From positions 23,716 to 87,715 of the forward strand of contig JACRPE010000002.1 in assembly GCA_016214055.1 (NCBI GenBank): a stretch of 64,000 nt of DNA, read 5' to 3'. The notes under the pieces are model-generated. The model was not told the origin of the DNA, did not search any database, and saw only the letters and a list, made by a program, of their open reading frames with translations. Shown piece by piece: positions 27,625 to 37,553 of this stretch. Source of the stretch: Candidatus Roizmanbacteria bacterium. Its GTDB lineage: Bacteria > Patescibacteriota > Microgenomatia > UBA1406 > GWC2-37-13. Within the stretch, counting starts at the first letter, position 1, and every line of letters begins with the position of its first letter. The translations under genes and the position numbers were made by a program.

Positions 27625-29637
27625 TTGTTTTATCTCAAATCACCCTTCCAACCCACCGGAGATCAGCCGCAGGCGATCGATAAGCTTGCAAAAGGTGTTC
27701 TTGATGGCCTCAAAGATCAAGTCCTTCTTGGTGTCACCGGCTCAGGCAAAACCTTCACCATAGCCAATATCATACAAAAGCTCAACATGCCTGCCCTCGT
27801 CATATCTCATAATAAGACGCTTGCCGGCCAACTCTATCAGGAAATGAGAGACTTTTTCCCTCAAAATGCGGTTTCTTACTTCGTTTCATACTACGATTAT
27901 TATCAACCAGAAGCCTATATTCCTGCAACCGATACCTATATTGAAAAAGAGTCTCAAATTAACGAAGTTATAGACAAGCTCCGGCTTCAATCAACTACAA
28001 ATATTCTCACAAGAAATGATGCAATCGTCGTAGCCTCAGTTTCCTGCATCTACAACATCGGTTCACCTATAGAATACGGCAAATTTGTGGCTGAATTGAC
28101 GGTTGGGGAGAAAGCTTCAACCAGCGATTTAAGCATGAAACTGGTCCATTTGCACTATGACCGCTCTGAATTTGAATTCAAACGAGGCACATTTCGTATA
28201 CGGGGGGGAAGGGTTGACATATATCCTGCCTATGAAGATTATGGGTACCGGATTGAGCTATCGGCGGATAAAGTAACTAAAATAACCCGTTTTGAGCCCG
28301 TTTCAGGAAGTGTCATCGAATCTGATCTTCAAAAAATCATCATCTATCCCGCGAAGCATTTTATGGCAGATCCCAAAACCTTTGAGACTGCAGAGGGTGA
28401 GATAAGGGCTGACTTGAAGCTTGAGTACGCCATGTTGAAAAAAGCAGGAAAGATCGCCGAAGCTGACCGACTCTGGCGACGGGTGAATTATGACTTGGAG
28501 ATGATTAAAGAAGTAGGATATGTAAATGGAATTGAGAACTATTCGAGGTATTTTGACGGCAGAAAAATAGGAGATCCACCCTATTCTTTACTCCATTATT
28601 TTAAGAAGGCATACGGCGATAACTTTCTCGTATTTATTGATGAATCGCACATGACGGTTCCACAAATAAGAGGAATGTTTAATGGTGACGCTTCTCGAAA
28701 AAAGATGCTTATCGATTTCGGTTTTCGCTTACGGGCAGCCTATGACAACCGTCCTATGAGATTTGAGGAATTTTATTCCATTCCAAAACATTTGATTTAT
28801 ACTTCGGCAACTCCCGATGAGTGGGAGCTTGAAAAATCGAAAGGTGTGATTGCTGAGCAACTCGTGAGACCTACCGGAATCATTGATCCCAAAATTTCGA
28901 TCCGGCCAGCTAAGGATGAAGTACAGGACCTTATAATTGAAATTGAAAAAAGGGTGAAATTGGGACAAAAAATTCTTGTTACTACTCTGACAAAAAAGAC
29001 TGCGGAAGATTTGAGTATATATTTTAAAGATAAAAAAGTCCGTGCAGAATATTTACATTCTGATGTGAAGACACTTGAGCGTTCAAACATTCTTGATAAA
29101 TTGAGAAACAACGAGTTTGATGTGCTTATTGGTGTGAATCTTCTCCGGGAGGGTCTCGATCTCCCCGAGGTATTTCTTGTTGCCATTTTAGACGCAGACA
29201 AAGAAGGATTCTTACGTTCCCGGACTGCCCTCATTCAAACGATGGGACGCGCCGCGCGCAATATATCCGGAGAAGTTATTATGTATGCCGATACCGTTAC
29301 AAAATCAATGAAGTTTGCAATCGATGAAATTGACCGACGTCGCGAGTATCAAGTGAGGTATAATACCGAACACGGAATAACGCCGAAATCGATTATTAAG
29401 CCGGTTCGGGAAAAGATAGCCGAAGGTGAGGAAAATACAGGTAACCTAAACTTTCAAAAAACAGATTTTAACAATGCATATATTGATTCGATCAAACGTG
29501 AAGGCATGACCCCTTATGATTTGAAAAAAATAATTCCGAAATTAGAAAGAGAAATGCGCAAACAGGCCGAAAATTTACACTTCGAAGCCGCAATTGCAAT
29601 AAGGGATAAAGTCAGGGAGTTGAAAGGAGATGTTTAA
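27625..29637 (+). CDS. uvrB: Excinuclease ABC subunit B
   Basis: A 670-residue DNA damage-recognition helicase of nucleotide excision repair. It has [13 protein letters not shown], Walker [12 protein letters not shown], the beta-hairpin region [12 protein letters not shown], Walker B FIDESHM, and C-terminal UVR-type helices that bind UvrC. There is no ATG near the conserved N-terminus. I use the TTG at 27625, downstream of the extended -10 TGC-TATAAT (27589-27594). The frame remains open upstream but would add residues foreign to the family. uvrA follows and uvrC lies 6 kb on. Confidence 0.94.
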   Translation: MFYLKSPFQPTGDQPQAIDKLAKGVLDGLKDQVLLGVTGSGKTFTIANIIQKLNMPALVISHNKTLAGQLYQEMRDFFPQNAVSYFVSYYDYYQPEAYIPATDTYIEKESQINEVIDKLRLQSTTNILTRNDAIVVASVSCIYNIGSPIEYGKFVAELTVGEKASTSDLSMKLVHLHYDRSEFEFKRGTFRIRGGRVDIYPAYEDYGYRIELSADKVTKITRFEPVSGSVIESDLQKIIIYPAKHFMADPKTFETAEGEIRADLKLEYAMLKKAGKIAEADRLWRRVNYDLEMIKEVGYVNGIENYSRYFDGRKIGDPPYSLLHYFKKAYGDNFLVFIDESHMTVPQIRGMFNGDASRKKMLIDFGFRLRAAYDNRPMRFEEFYSIPKHLIYTSATPDEWELEKSKGVIAEQLVRPTGIIDPKISIRPAKDEVQDLIIEIEKRVKLGQKILVTTLTKKTAEDLSIYFKDKKVRAEYLHSDVKTLERSNILDKLRNNEFDVLIGVNLLREGLDLPEVFLVAILDADKEGFLRSRTALIQTMGRAARNISGEVIMYADTVTKSMKFAIDEIDRRREYQVRYNTEHGITPKSIIKPVREKIAEGEENTGNLNFQKTDFNNAYIDSIKREGMTPYDLKKIIPKLEREMRKQAENLHFEAAIAIRDKVRELKGDV

Positions 29638-29720
29638 TAAACGTATAAACATGATTTTTTATACAATCGCCTGGGTTAACCCTGAGGGTGAGGCGGTATA
29701 AAAAAGCGTGTTTATACGTT
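29638..29720. repeat. Long imperfect palindrome between uvrB and uvrA
   Basis: The arms ACGTATAAACATG and CGTGTTTATACGT, then TTTTTTATAC/GTATAAAAAA, then CGCCT/AGGCG, pair across an inner GGGTTAACCC. This gives a hairpin of about 83 nt. Its end word GTGTTTATAC recurs in the tRNA-linked element at 60992. It may also slow uvrB-uvrA read-through. Confidence 0.6.
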
Positions 29721-29735
29721 GGAAACAAGTATATT

Positions 29736-32624
29736 ATGTTAAACCAAATTAAAATCCGCGGGGCGCGACAACACAACCTCAAGAATATTGATGTAGATAT
29801 TCCAAAGAATAAATTGGTGGTCATCACGGGTGTCTCCGGCTCAGGTAAATCATCGTTAGCTTTTGATACCATCTACGCTGAAGGTCAACGTCGTTATGTG
29901 GAATCACTTTCTGCCTACGCCCGTCAATTCTTAGGGGTTATGGATAAGCCCGATGTAGACCTTATCGAAGGTCTCTCTCCCTCCATTTCCATAGATCAAA
30001 AGACGACCTCTCATAACCCAAGATCGACAGTGGGGACAATAACAGAAATATATGACTATTTACGTCTTCTTTTTGCTCGTGTCGGTCATCCACACTGCCC
30101 TAACTGTAAAATTGAAATTTCTAAACTCTCACTCGATGAGATCGTTGACCGGGTTATTAAGACGATGCAGGAGGACATTATGCAGGATAAAATAAAACCT
30201 CATTCATTTAAGATTTTGTCACCGGTTGTACGAGGTAAAAAAGGTGAGTTTAAGGATTTATTTGAAAACATCAGAAGTAAAGGATTTTTCAAACTGCGTG
30301 TTGATGGCAAGAATTTTGATTTAAATACTGAAGAAATAAATATTCTAAAAACAAATAAACATTCCATCGAAGTTGAAATTGATTCTTTTTCATTTCAATA
30401 TGCAGACTTAAAAAATGAACTTTTTGTTTCCAATCTCCATTCACGCTTGACCAACAGCCTGGAGCAGGGGCTTAATCTGGCCGACGGGCTCGTTATCTTA
30501 GCAGGTCAAAAAGAACGTCTTTTTTCAGAAAAGTTTTCATGTCCTCAGTGCGGCATGTCCTTGCCCGAACTGGAACCCCGTATGTTTTCATTCAATTCTC
30601 CTCTGGGAGCATGTGAAAAATGTAAGGGTCTTGGAACAATTTACAAAATTGACCCCGAGCTGATTTTAAACAACAAACTGACAATTAATGAGGGGGGAAT
30701 CCTCCCCTTTAATAAAATGTTTTTTCAGGATACATGGTATATCCGACTCTTGAAACAAGTAGCCGAGGAGGAAGGGCTGGATATGAATATAAAAATTGGA
30801 GACTTTAATGAAAAACAGCTTAAAATATTACTTGATGGTACGGATAAAGTATATCGGGTCATCGGTCCCAATCGTTTTGGAAAACAAACAGCTATCTTTG
30901 AAAAATGGACCGGACTTTTAAATGAATTTGAACGTCGGTTTTTTGATAATCAAACCCCCGGTGAAGAGATGGATGTAAATAAATATGTACGTGAGGAAAT
31001 ATGCGATAAATGCAAAGGGAAAAGGTTGAAACCCGAGATACTTGCCATCACGATTGATAAAAAGAATATTATCGACCTTTCCACCTACGCCATTGATTTC
31101 CTTCGAAGTTACTTTGAGAATGAAATCATGTCCTTACTTTCACTTTATGAAAAGGAGATAGCAAAAATGATTTTAAAAGAAATTATTACACGACTTACTT
31201 TTCTTGATAATGTGGGACTATCATATTTGACTGTCGACAGACCAGCTAAAACATTATCAGGAGGCGAACTTCAGCGGATTCGACTTGCCTCTCAGATTGG
31301 AAGTGGTTTGACTGGAGTACTTTACGTGCTTGATGAACCGTCTATCGGATTACACCCGAGAGATGTGTCCGCCCTTATTGACTCGCTGAAAAATTTACGT
31401 GAATTAGGGAATAGCGTCCTTCTAGTTGAACATGATCGGGAGACCATTGAAACTGCTGACTATGCAATAGAACTCGGTCCCAAAGCAGGTAAAGAAGGAG
31501 GTAAGGTCATGTTTGCGGGCACGGTGCCAGAGATGTTGAAATCTAAGAAGTCAATCACCGGACGCTATCTATCTGGTGAAAAAGATGTTTCTTTTCCTCC
31601 AAGAGAAATGGTCTTAAATAAGGGCAACATCGAGCTCCAAGGAGCCACCCAATTCAATCTCAAAAATGTAAATATCACATTTCCACTCGGCAATCTTATA
31701 GCAATAACGGGTGTATCCGGTTCAGGAAAATCGACACTCATTGTGGAGACACTTTATCCCGCACTTAAATATTATTTGGATGGATATTATCTGCAAAAGA
31801 TGGGGGATTTCACCCGGCTGCTTGGGCAACATTATATTGAGCGTGTGTACTTAGTTGATCAGTCACCGATAGGCCGCACTCCTCGTTCAAACCCCGTTAC
31901 TTATTTGGGTATATTTGATGAAATTCGGGATATCTTTGCGATGACCGCCGAGTCCAAAGCAAAGGGGTTTAAAAAAGGAAGATTCTCTTTTAATGTTAAA
32001 GGAGGGCGATGCGAAAAATGTCAGGGTGCAGGCGTCATCAAAATCCAAATGCAATTTCTCCCTGATGTTTACGTAACGTGCGATGTATGTGAAGGGCACA
32101 GATACAATCGAGAAACTTTGGAGATAAAATATAAAGGGAAAACAATTTTTGATATCCTCAATATGACAGTGGATGAGGCGGAGCCGTTTTTCCAAAACCA
32201 TTTTAACATTGCGTTGAAGTTAAGCTTTCTAAAGAGTGTGGGATTAGGATACATCTCTCTTGGTCAACCGGCACCGACGTTCTCGGGAGGGGAGGCACAA
32301 CGAATTAAGCTCGCGAATGAACTTTCACGACGAGACACGGGTAAAACCGTATATATACTTGATGAACCCACGACCGGCCTACACATGTATGACATAGAAA
32401 AGTTGCTTCAAACATTGCATCAACTTGCCGAGCATGGAAACACTGTAATCATCATCGAGCACAATCTTGATGTGGTAAAAAACTGTCAGTATGTCATCGA
32501 TCTAGGTCCCGAGGGTGGAGAAAAAGGTGGAAACGTACTCTATCAGGGCCCATTAACTGGTATTATGAAAGTAGCATCATCTTATACAGGCAAATACCTG
32601 AAGATGTTGCTCAAAAAATGGTAG
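29736..32624 (+). CDS. uvrA: Excinuclease ABC subunit A
   Basis: A 962-residue tandem ABC ATPase that loads UvrB on DNA lesions. The N-terminus is [14 protein letters not shown]. Walker A motifs are [16 protein letters not shown] and [16 protein letters not shown], signature motifs [12 protein letters not shown] and [12 protein letters not shown]. Zinc fingers include CPQCG and [10 protein letters not shown] with CDVCEGHRY. The start at 29736 is chosen by homology; the upstream in-frame ATG adds residues encoded by the palindrome. Length matches the family. Confidence 0.96.
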   Translation: MLNQIKIRGARQHNLKNIDVDIPKNKLVVITGVSGSGKSSLAFDTIYAEGQRRYVESLSAYARQFLGVMDKPDVDLIEGLSPSISIDQKTTSHNPRSTVGTITEIYDYLRLLFARVGHPHCPNCKIEISKLSLDEIVDRVIKTMQEDIMQDKIKPHSFKILSPVVRGKKGEFKDLFENIRSKGFFKLRVDGKNFDLNTEEINILKTNKHSIEVEIDSFSFQYADLKNELFVSNLHSRLTNSLEQGLNLADGLVILAGQKERLFSEKFSCPQCGMSLPELEPRMFSFNSPLGACEKCKGLGTIYKIDPELILNNKLTINEGGILPFNKMFFQDTWYIRLLKQVAEEEGLDMNIKIGDFNEKQLKILLDGTDKVYRVIGPNRFGKQTAIFEKWTGLLNEFERRFFDNQTPGEEMDVNKYVREEICDKCKGKRLKPEILAITIDKKNIIDLSTYAIDFLRSYFENEIMSLLSLYEKEIAKMILKEIITRLTFLDNVGLSYLTVDRPAKTLSGGELQRIRLASQIGSGLTGVLYVLDEPSIGLHPRDVSALIDSLKNLRELGNSVLLVEHDRETIETADYAIELGPKAGKEGGKVMFAGTVPEMLKSKKSITGRYLSGEKDVSFPPREMVLNKGNIELQGATQFNLKNVNITFPLGNLIAITGVSGSGKSTLIVETLYPALKYYLDGYYLQKMGDFTRLLGQHYIERVYLVDQSPIGRTPRSNPVTYLGIFDEIRDIFAMTAESKAKGFKKGRFSFNVKGGRCEKCQGAGVIKIQMQFLPDVYVTCDVCEGHRYNRETLEIKYKGKTIFDILNMTVDEAEPFFQNHFNIALKLSFLKSVGLGYISLGQPAPTFSGGEAQRIKLANELSRRDTGKTVYILDEPTTGLHMYDIEKLLQTLHQLAEHGNTVIIIEHNLDVVKNCQYVIDLGPEGGEKGGNVLYQGPLTGIMKVASSYTGKYLKMLLKKW

Positions 32625-32627
32625 ATT

Positions 32628-32712
32628 GTCATTGCGAGCGAAGCGAAGCAATCTATCAAGTATTTTAGATTGCCACGTCGTCCTCCGATTCGGAGGACTC
32701 CTCGCAATGACA
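32628..32712. repeat. CATTGCGAG...CTCGCAATG dispersed palindrome, copy 1
   Basis: An 85-bp element starting GTCATTGCGAGCGAAGCG and ending CCTCGCAATGACA, with internal GAAGCAATCT/AGATTGC pairs and a GTCCTCCGA-TTCGGAGGAC hairpin. It is flanked by uvrA and the transglutaminase gene. Confidence 0.8.
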
Positions 32713-32720
32713 TATAAGCA

Positions 32721-34550
32721 ATGAACAATAAAAAATTTTTCCACTTTGTGCTTCTTGCATTCTTTTTAATTCTTTATACTCTTTCTGTTAAACCCATTTT
32801 CGCAATCGAACACTTCCGCACAGACTACACCGTTGATTATTTCCTCAGTGAAAGTGATAATAATATTTCCTCAAGGGTTTCCTACAAAATTAAGATAACT
32901 AATCTCACCACCGACCTTGTCATCAAGAACTTTTCAATATTGTTTCCTAAAAGTTTCCAAATCGGCAATATAAAAGCCGCTGATGATTTTAAATCAATCA
33001 TCCCCGGAGTTTCAGATGCTGACGGCAAAAATACGATAAGCGTAGCACTCACCGACCCGATCGCAGGTCTCAACTCAGAAAATAATATTTACCTGGACTT
33101 TCTCCAGCAAAACCTTTTCAAAGTCAACGGCAACGTCTGGGAAGTCATCCTCCCGACCGTTGAAAATAAAGAGGGGGAGGGGAATTACACCATTATCGTC
33201 CATCTTCCTCCAAATTCAGGGAAACAAATCTCAATAGCCAAACCGAAGCCGGATCATATAACGCTCAACGAAATAACGTGGAAAAATCCTGTTAACCGAA
33301 CCATTTATGCGGTATTTGGAAAGCATCAAAATTATTCACTACAGCTCCGGTATCATCTAACCAATCCAAACTTAAACCGTGTATACACTGATATTGCTTT
33401 TCCTCCTGACACGCTATATCAAAAAGTATTCGTAAACTCAATCAGACCGGAACCGGCCATTGCAAGCACTGATGAAGATGGGAATTATATAGGACGGTAT
33501 TTTTTGAATCCTAAGGAAGAAAAAACAATATTATTCGATGGGGGAGTCATCGTATCCTCCGAACCCCGCGAGGATATGAAGGAGTCCATTCGTACCTTAT
33601 TTAAAACACAGCAGAAATATCTTCTTGCCCCAAGCACCCACTGGAATTTGAAAGAAGATTATATCCCAAAGAAACTATCAAACATTCATGAAATTTATCA
33701 ATATGTGGAAGATACACTGAGCTATAATTATGGCAGACTGAACACCTCAATCACCCGATTGGGAGCGCAACAGGCAATTCAGTACCCGGATCAGGCCGTA
33801 TGCACAGAGTATTCAGATGTCATGATCGCTATTGCCCGTGAGAAAGGACTTTACACGCGGGAGGTCCAGGGTTATGGCTTTTCCAATGATCAGGAGTTGA
33901 GACCTCTTTCGGTGAATGCAGACATTCTCCATTCATGGCCGGAATATTACGATGGTACAAAACAGTTATGGATTCAGACTGACCCCACCTGGGAAGACAC
34001 TTCAGGGATAGATTACTTTAATTCTTTTGACTTAAATCATGTGGTATTTGCCATACACGGAAAAAAATCTGATTCCCCATATCCGGCAGGAAGTTATAAA
34101 ACACAGGACAGCACCAAGGACATAAATATCACCCCCACTGCGCAGTTTTTTTCCGAAGAAAAATCAGTGTCATTTGAGACCAATCCTCTTCAAATTCCTA
34201 ACATGAATAATAATTCCTACACATTGAAAGTTACCGTTCGCAATACCGGAAACACCTTTCTGTGGAACTTCCCGATCTCGGCTGAGGCAGATAAATTAAC
34301 CTTGTCACCCGCAATGCAAGTGGTGGATTCTCTTGCCCCTCTTGAAAAAAAGGAGTTAATATTTGAATACATTCCAAAGAGTCAGTTGGGTGATATCAAA
34401 ACAACTCTGAAATTATCATCTGAATCAAAACTACTTTATGAACATGAGATAAGCATTGCTTCCTTTTATTACGGAATTGCAAAAGTTGCAGGCATCGTCT
34501 TTCTCTTCCTTTTCGGTCTTACGATTGCAATTAAGCTAATAAAACGGTAA
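32721..34550 (+). CDS. Secreted transglutaminase-like protein with C-terminal anchor
   Basis: A 609-residue exported protein. A signal peptide (about residues 1-28) is followed by a beta-rich N-terminal region. The transglutaminase/protease-like core starts near residue 320, with Cys in QAVCTEYSDVM, His in DILHSWPEYYD and Asp in WIQTDPTWED forming the triad. A beta-sandwich domain and a C-terminal membrane helix (VFLFLFGLTIAIKLIK) follow. Such proteins may crosslink or cleave surface polypeptides. Its place between uvrA and uvrC looks coincidental. Confidence 0.85.
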   Translation: MNNKKFFHFVLLAFFLILYTLSVKPIFAIEHFRTDYTVDYFLSESDNNISSRVSYKIKITNLTTDLVIKNFSILFPKSFQIGNIKAADDFKSIIPGVSDADGKNTISVALTDPIAGLNSENNIYLDFLQQNLFKVNGNVWEVILPTVENKEGEGNYTIIVHLPPNSGKQISIAKPKPDHITLNEITWKNPVNRTIYAVFGKHQNYSLQLRYHLTNPNLNRVYTDIAFPPDTLYQKVFVNSIRPEPAIASTDEDGNYIGRYFLNPKEEKTILFDGGVIVSSEPREDMKESIRTLFKTQQKYLLAPSTHWNLKEDYIPKKLSNIHEIYQYVEDTLSYNYGRLNTSITRLGAQQAIQYPDQAVCTEYSDVMIAIAREKGLYTREVQGYGFSNDQELRPLSVNADILHSWPEYYDGTKQLWIQTDPTWEDTSGIDYFNSFDLNHVVFAIHGKKSDSPYPAGSYKTQDSTKDINITPTAQFFSEEKSVSFETNPLQIPNMNNNSYTLKVTVRNTGNTFLWNFPISAEADKLTLSPAMQVVDSLAPLEKKELIFEYIPKSQLGDIKTTLKLSSESKLLYEHEISIASFYYGIAKVAGIVFLFLFGLTIAIKLIKR

Positions 34551-34556
34551 TAGTGT

Positions 34557-34659
34557 GTCATTGCGAGCGGCTCGAAATATATATTGTGGAGCGTGGCAAT
34601 CTAATAATTATTGAGATTGCTTCGGCGTCCTCCGTACCGGAGGACTTCTCGCAATGACA
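34557..34659. repeat. CATTGCGAG dispersed palindrome, copy 2
   Basis: The longest copy, about 103 bp, with GTCATTGCGAGCGGCTCG at the left and TTCTCGCAATGAC at the right. The central GTCCTCCGTACCGGAGGAC hairpin differs from copy 1 by paired changes. It lies between the transglutaminase-like and DUF1189 genes. Confidence 0.78.
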
Positions 34660-34683
34660 TTTATATTATGTTAAAATATCCCT

Positions 34684-35574
34684 ATGAACAAACTTATCAC
34701 ATTCACAAATACTCTTAAAAAAAGTTTAACTAATCCGGGATATTACGAGGATGTCTTAGCCGCCCCCTATTCGTTCTCATTAAAATATCTTTTTGCACTC
34801 CTTTTCTTCATCTCTTTTGTTCAAGGTATAGTTTTCACAATTGCTTTTATCCCCACCGTACCTAAAATTCCAGGGTATGTGGAAGAAAGCAAGCAAATTA
34901 TGAGAAATCTTTATCCTACAGGTCTCACCATAACTATTAAGGACGGGTCCCTCAGAACTAATGTTGACGAGCCCTATTTCATCCCATTCCCCTCGAGATT
35001 TAAGGTAAAAGATATGAGCCTGGTAGCGATTGATACCAAAGCCTCAGTTGACTCATTTAAGAGATATAATACAGCATTTCTCGTGACCAAGAACGCCCTC
35101 GCTTATCCTGATTCCGACACGAGGGGAAGTTATAAAGTGTACCCATTTTCCGACTTAAAAGGTTTCCTTATTATTAACCGTGAAGCTTATGAGCGTGTCA
35201 TAAACCCGATTATTCCCTATTTTAAATACTACCCCCTAGCTACAGTGGCCATTTTCATTTTCTTTCTGATGATCGTTCCCATATTTGGATCACTTTTCGC
35301 CTTTTCCGGCACTTTATTCTATCTCCTTGTGTTGACCTTGGTGACGTATCTTATTGCGAAATTTATGAAACTTAGATTAACTTATTCCCAGATTCTTCAT
35401 CTCGGTATCCACGGCCTTACCTTTTCCCTGCTTTTCAGCATGCTTAAGACGCTGATGGGAATAACCATCCCTTATACTTACACGGCTCCTTTCATAATTT
35501 GGATGATTATTGTATTTAACCAACTGAAAAAACATCATGATGCAATTCTTTCCCCTTCAAAATCCACTAAGTAA
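34684..35574 (+). CDS. DUF1189-family membrane protein
   Basis: A 296-residue protein with an N-terminal helix after SFSLKYLFALLFFISFVQ, an extracytoplasmic middle domain containing FIPFPSRFKVKD and DSDTRGSYKVYPF, and four C-terminal helices (for example TVAIFIFFLMIVPIFGSL). The arrangement and sequence style match DUF1189 proteins, whose function is unknown. The last 38 bp overlap the start of uvrC in another frame. Confidence 0.8.
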   Translation: MNKLITFTNTLKKSLTNPGYYEDVLAAPYSFSLKYLFALLFFISFVQGIVFTIAFIPTVPKIPGYVEESKQIMRNLYPTGLTITIKDGSLRTNVDEPYFIPFPSRFKVKDMSLVAIDTKASVDSFKRYNTAFLVTKNALAYPDSDTRGSYKVYPFSDLKGFLIINREAYERVINPIIPYFKYYPLATVAIFIFFLMIVPIFGSLFAFSGTLFYLLVLTLVTYLIAKFMKLRLTYSQILHLGIHGLTFSLLFSMLKTLMGITIPYTYTAPFIIWMIIVFNQLKKHHDAILSPSKSTK

Positions 35575-36817
35575 AACGTCCTATTCTGAATTACCTTCCA
35601 CGGCTGGTATTTATCTGTTTAAAAAAGGAAAAACGTATCTTTACATTGGAAAATCTGTCAATATCAAAGCTCGTGTCCTGTCACATGTGGAGAATTCTGC
35701 TCAGGACACTAAGGAGTACGCAATCGTTTCCCAGTCTGACAGTATTGAGACACAGATAACCGATTCCGAATTCAAAGCGCTCCTTCTGGAGTCCGAATTG
35801 ATTCAAATTCATCATCCAAAGTACAACGTTATCTGGCGAGATGGAAAAAGCCACTTATATATAAAAATAACGGAAGAAAAATACCCAAAAATATATGCAG
35901 TCAGGAAGGAAGATGACAACAAATCACTCTACTTCGGTCCCTTTTCATCTACACGAGATGTGGAAAGTCTACTCCGTACAATCCGCCGTATCATTCCCTT
36001 TTGCTCTCAAAAAAAGATAACAAAAAGGCCCTGTTTTTATCATAAAATAGGTTTGTGTGACCCTTGCCCGAATGACATCGGCTCAAGAGGGAAAGAATAT
36101 CGACGGAATATCAGACGAATAGTTTCTCTTCTTTTAGGAAAGACAGGAATATTATTAAATAGCATGAATCGCGATCTGAAAGTTGCCATAAAATCTGAAC
36201 TGTATGAGGATGGACTGAGGATTCGGAATCGCATACAAACTCTTAAGTACCTTATTCAGAACCGTTCTTTTGAACGTTATGGTGAACATGACTTTAACAA
36301 TTCGGAAGAAAGCCTGCAGGCATTATTTTCCCTTATTTCGCCTTACTTTCCGCAGATTCCCAACCTAAAACGAATCGAATGTTATGACATAAGTAATCTT
36401 TCTCAGAAACAAGGAACAGGGTCAATGGTAGTGTTAACTGGTGGCCTAATCGATAAGAATCAATATCGACGATTCAAAATCAAAAACCTAAAGATTCAAA
36501 GCGACTTTGATATGCTCGATGAAGTAATCACACGGAGATTTAAAAACAAATGCGAAACTCCATCGCTCATTATTGTCGACGGAGGTAAGCCGCAGGTTCG
36601 GCGCATTATGCAAGTTACGGAAAAGATGGGAGTGAGCGTACCTATTTTAGGTATTGCTAAAGGCCCTGATAGGTTTATTTTAGGTGTAAAAGGAATGCCG
36701 ACGATTAATCCCCGGTCAAATAACCTGGGGTATCGGCTCGTCCAACTCATCCGTGATGAATCCCACCGCTTTGCTCGAAAGTATCATTTGTTTTTGAGGG
36801 ATAGAGAGATGATATAA
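35537..36817 (+). CDS. uvrC: Excinuclease ABC subunit C, short form
   Basis: A 426-residue protein; UvrC is usually about 600. The N-terminal GIY-YIG domain (PSTAGIYLFKKG, LYIGKSVNIKARV), the Cys-rich stretch (CFYHKIGLCDPC), a UVR-type UvrB-binding segment (KSELYEDGLRIRNRIQ) and the RNase H-like endonuclease domain (RIECYDISNLS, LIIVDGGKPQV, RDESHRFA) are present. The C-terminal double HhH DNA-binding domain is missing, and the frame ends naturally. Its start overlaps the DUF1189 gene. Confidence 0.92.
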   Translation: MMQFFPLQNPLSKTSYSELPSTAGIYLFKKGKTYLYIGKSVNIKARVLSHVENSAQDTKEYAIVSQSDSIETQITDSEFKALLLESELIQIHHPKYNVIWRDGKSHLYIKITEEKYPKIYAVRKEDDNKSLYFGPFSSTRDVESLLRTIRRIIPFCSQKKITKRPCFYHKIGLCDPCPNDIGSRGKEYRRNIRRIVSLLLGKTGILLNSMNRDLKVAIKSELYEDGLRIRNRIQTLKYLIQNRSFERYGEHDFNNSEESLQALFSLISPYFPQIPNLKRIECYDISNLSQKQGTGSMVVLTGGLIDKNQYRRFKIKNLKIQSDFDMLDEVITRRFKNKCETPSLIIVDGGKPQVRRIMQVTEKMGVSVPILGIAKGPDRFILGVKGMPTINPRSNNLGYRLVQLIRDESHRFARKYHLFLRDREMI

Positions 36818-36829
36818 TATTGTAACTTT

Positions 36830-36922
36830 GTCATTGCGAGCCAATCAAAGTATAGCGAAGCAATCTATCAAATCAAGAGATTGCCACGTCGTCCTCCGAG
36901 TCGGAGGACTCCTCGCAATGAC
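36830..36922. repeat. CATTGCGAG dispersed palindrome, copy 3
   Basis: About 93 bp, opening GTCATTGCGAGCC and closing CTCCTCGCAATGACA. Its right half is nearly identical to copy 1 (GATTGCCACGTCGTCCTCCG). It lies between uvrC and the holin-like gene. Confidence 0.8.
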
Positions 36923-36935
36923 ATGATTACAATCT

Positions 36936-37328
36936 ATGAAAAAAATCTTCCGCATGATCATATTTTCAGCCCTCGCCCTCATCTTTACCTCTTTTTGGAA
37001 CAAGGGATTTCAACTGAATATAAATGCTTTTCTTACCGCAACTATCGTTCTGGCCCTTGTCTTTTATCTCATCGTCCCTTTATCAAAAATAATTCTTCTC
37101 CCTCTGAACATCATCACCCTCGGACTCATGTCGTTCCTCGTATACCTAGCTATTCTGCACCTGAGCAGTGACGCGTTTCACCTTTTCACCATCACATCAT
37201 GGACATTCCCCGGACTTTCAATTTTCTTTGTATCTATACCAAAGACATACATTCCCTACTTGGGTAATTTGGTTTTGTCTTCTGTGTCAATATCAAGTAT
37301 AATTAACTTGTTGGAACAGTTGCTTTAA
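36936..37328 (+). CDS. Phage holin family (superfamily IV)-like membrane protein
   Basis: A 130-residue protein with four hydrophobic segments, including the family's LLPLNIITLGLMSFLV hairpin and an N-terminal MKKIFRMIIFSALALIF. This PF04020-like family is found on chromosomes without phage; no lysis role is implied. It is 3 bp before secG, so likely co-expressed. Confidence 0.75.
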   Translation: MKKIFRMIIFSALALIFTSFWNKGFQLNINAFLTATIVLALVFYLIVPLSKIILLPLNIITLGLMSFLVYLAILHLSSDAFHLFTITSWTFPGLSIFFVSIPKTYIPYLGNLVLSSVSISSIINLLEQLL

Positions 37329-37331
37329 ATT

Positions 37332-37550
37332 ATGAGGATAGCTTTAATTGTCATAAACATCATCGTCTCCATCCTTATCGTCGGTCTTATTCTTATGCAG
37401 GGTCGGGGAGCCGGATTAGGGAGTGCATGGGGTGGGGGAGGAGAAACATTTCAGACACGACGCGGCATTGAGAAGGTAACTCTAAACATCACTGTTTTCT
37501 GCATTATATTATTTTTCATCATATCCGTCGTTAGTTTTTTTGTTAAATAA
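37332..37550 (+). CDS. secG: Protein translocase subunit SecG
   Basis: A 72-residue two-helix membrane protein. It has the SecG features: first helix IALIVINIIVSILIVGLILMQ, the conserved loop GRGAGLGSAWGGGGETF, then RRGIEKVT and a second helix. It is the accessory subunit of the SecYEG channel. It sits between a holin-like gene and a peptide-binding-type gene, all close-packed. Confidence 0.92.
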   Translation: MRIALIVINIIVSILIVGLILMQGRGAGLGSAWGGGGETFQTRRGIEKVTLNITVFCIILFFIISVVSFFVK

Positions 37551-37553
37551 CGC

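Noticed and set aside
36936..37328. Prophage, on the basis of a holin-family protein
   Set aside because: This holin superfamily is commonly chromosomal and no other phage gene is nearby.
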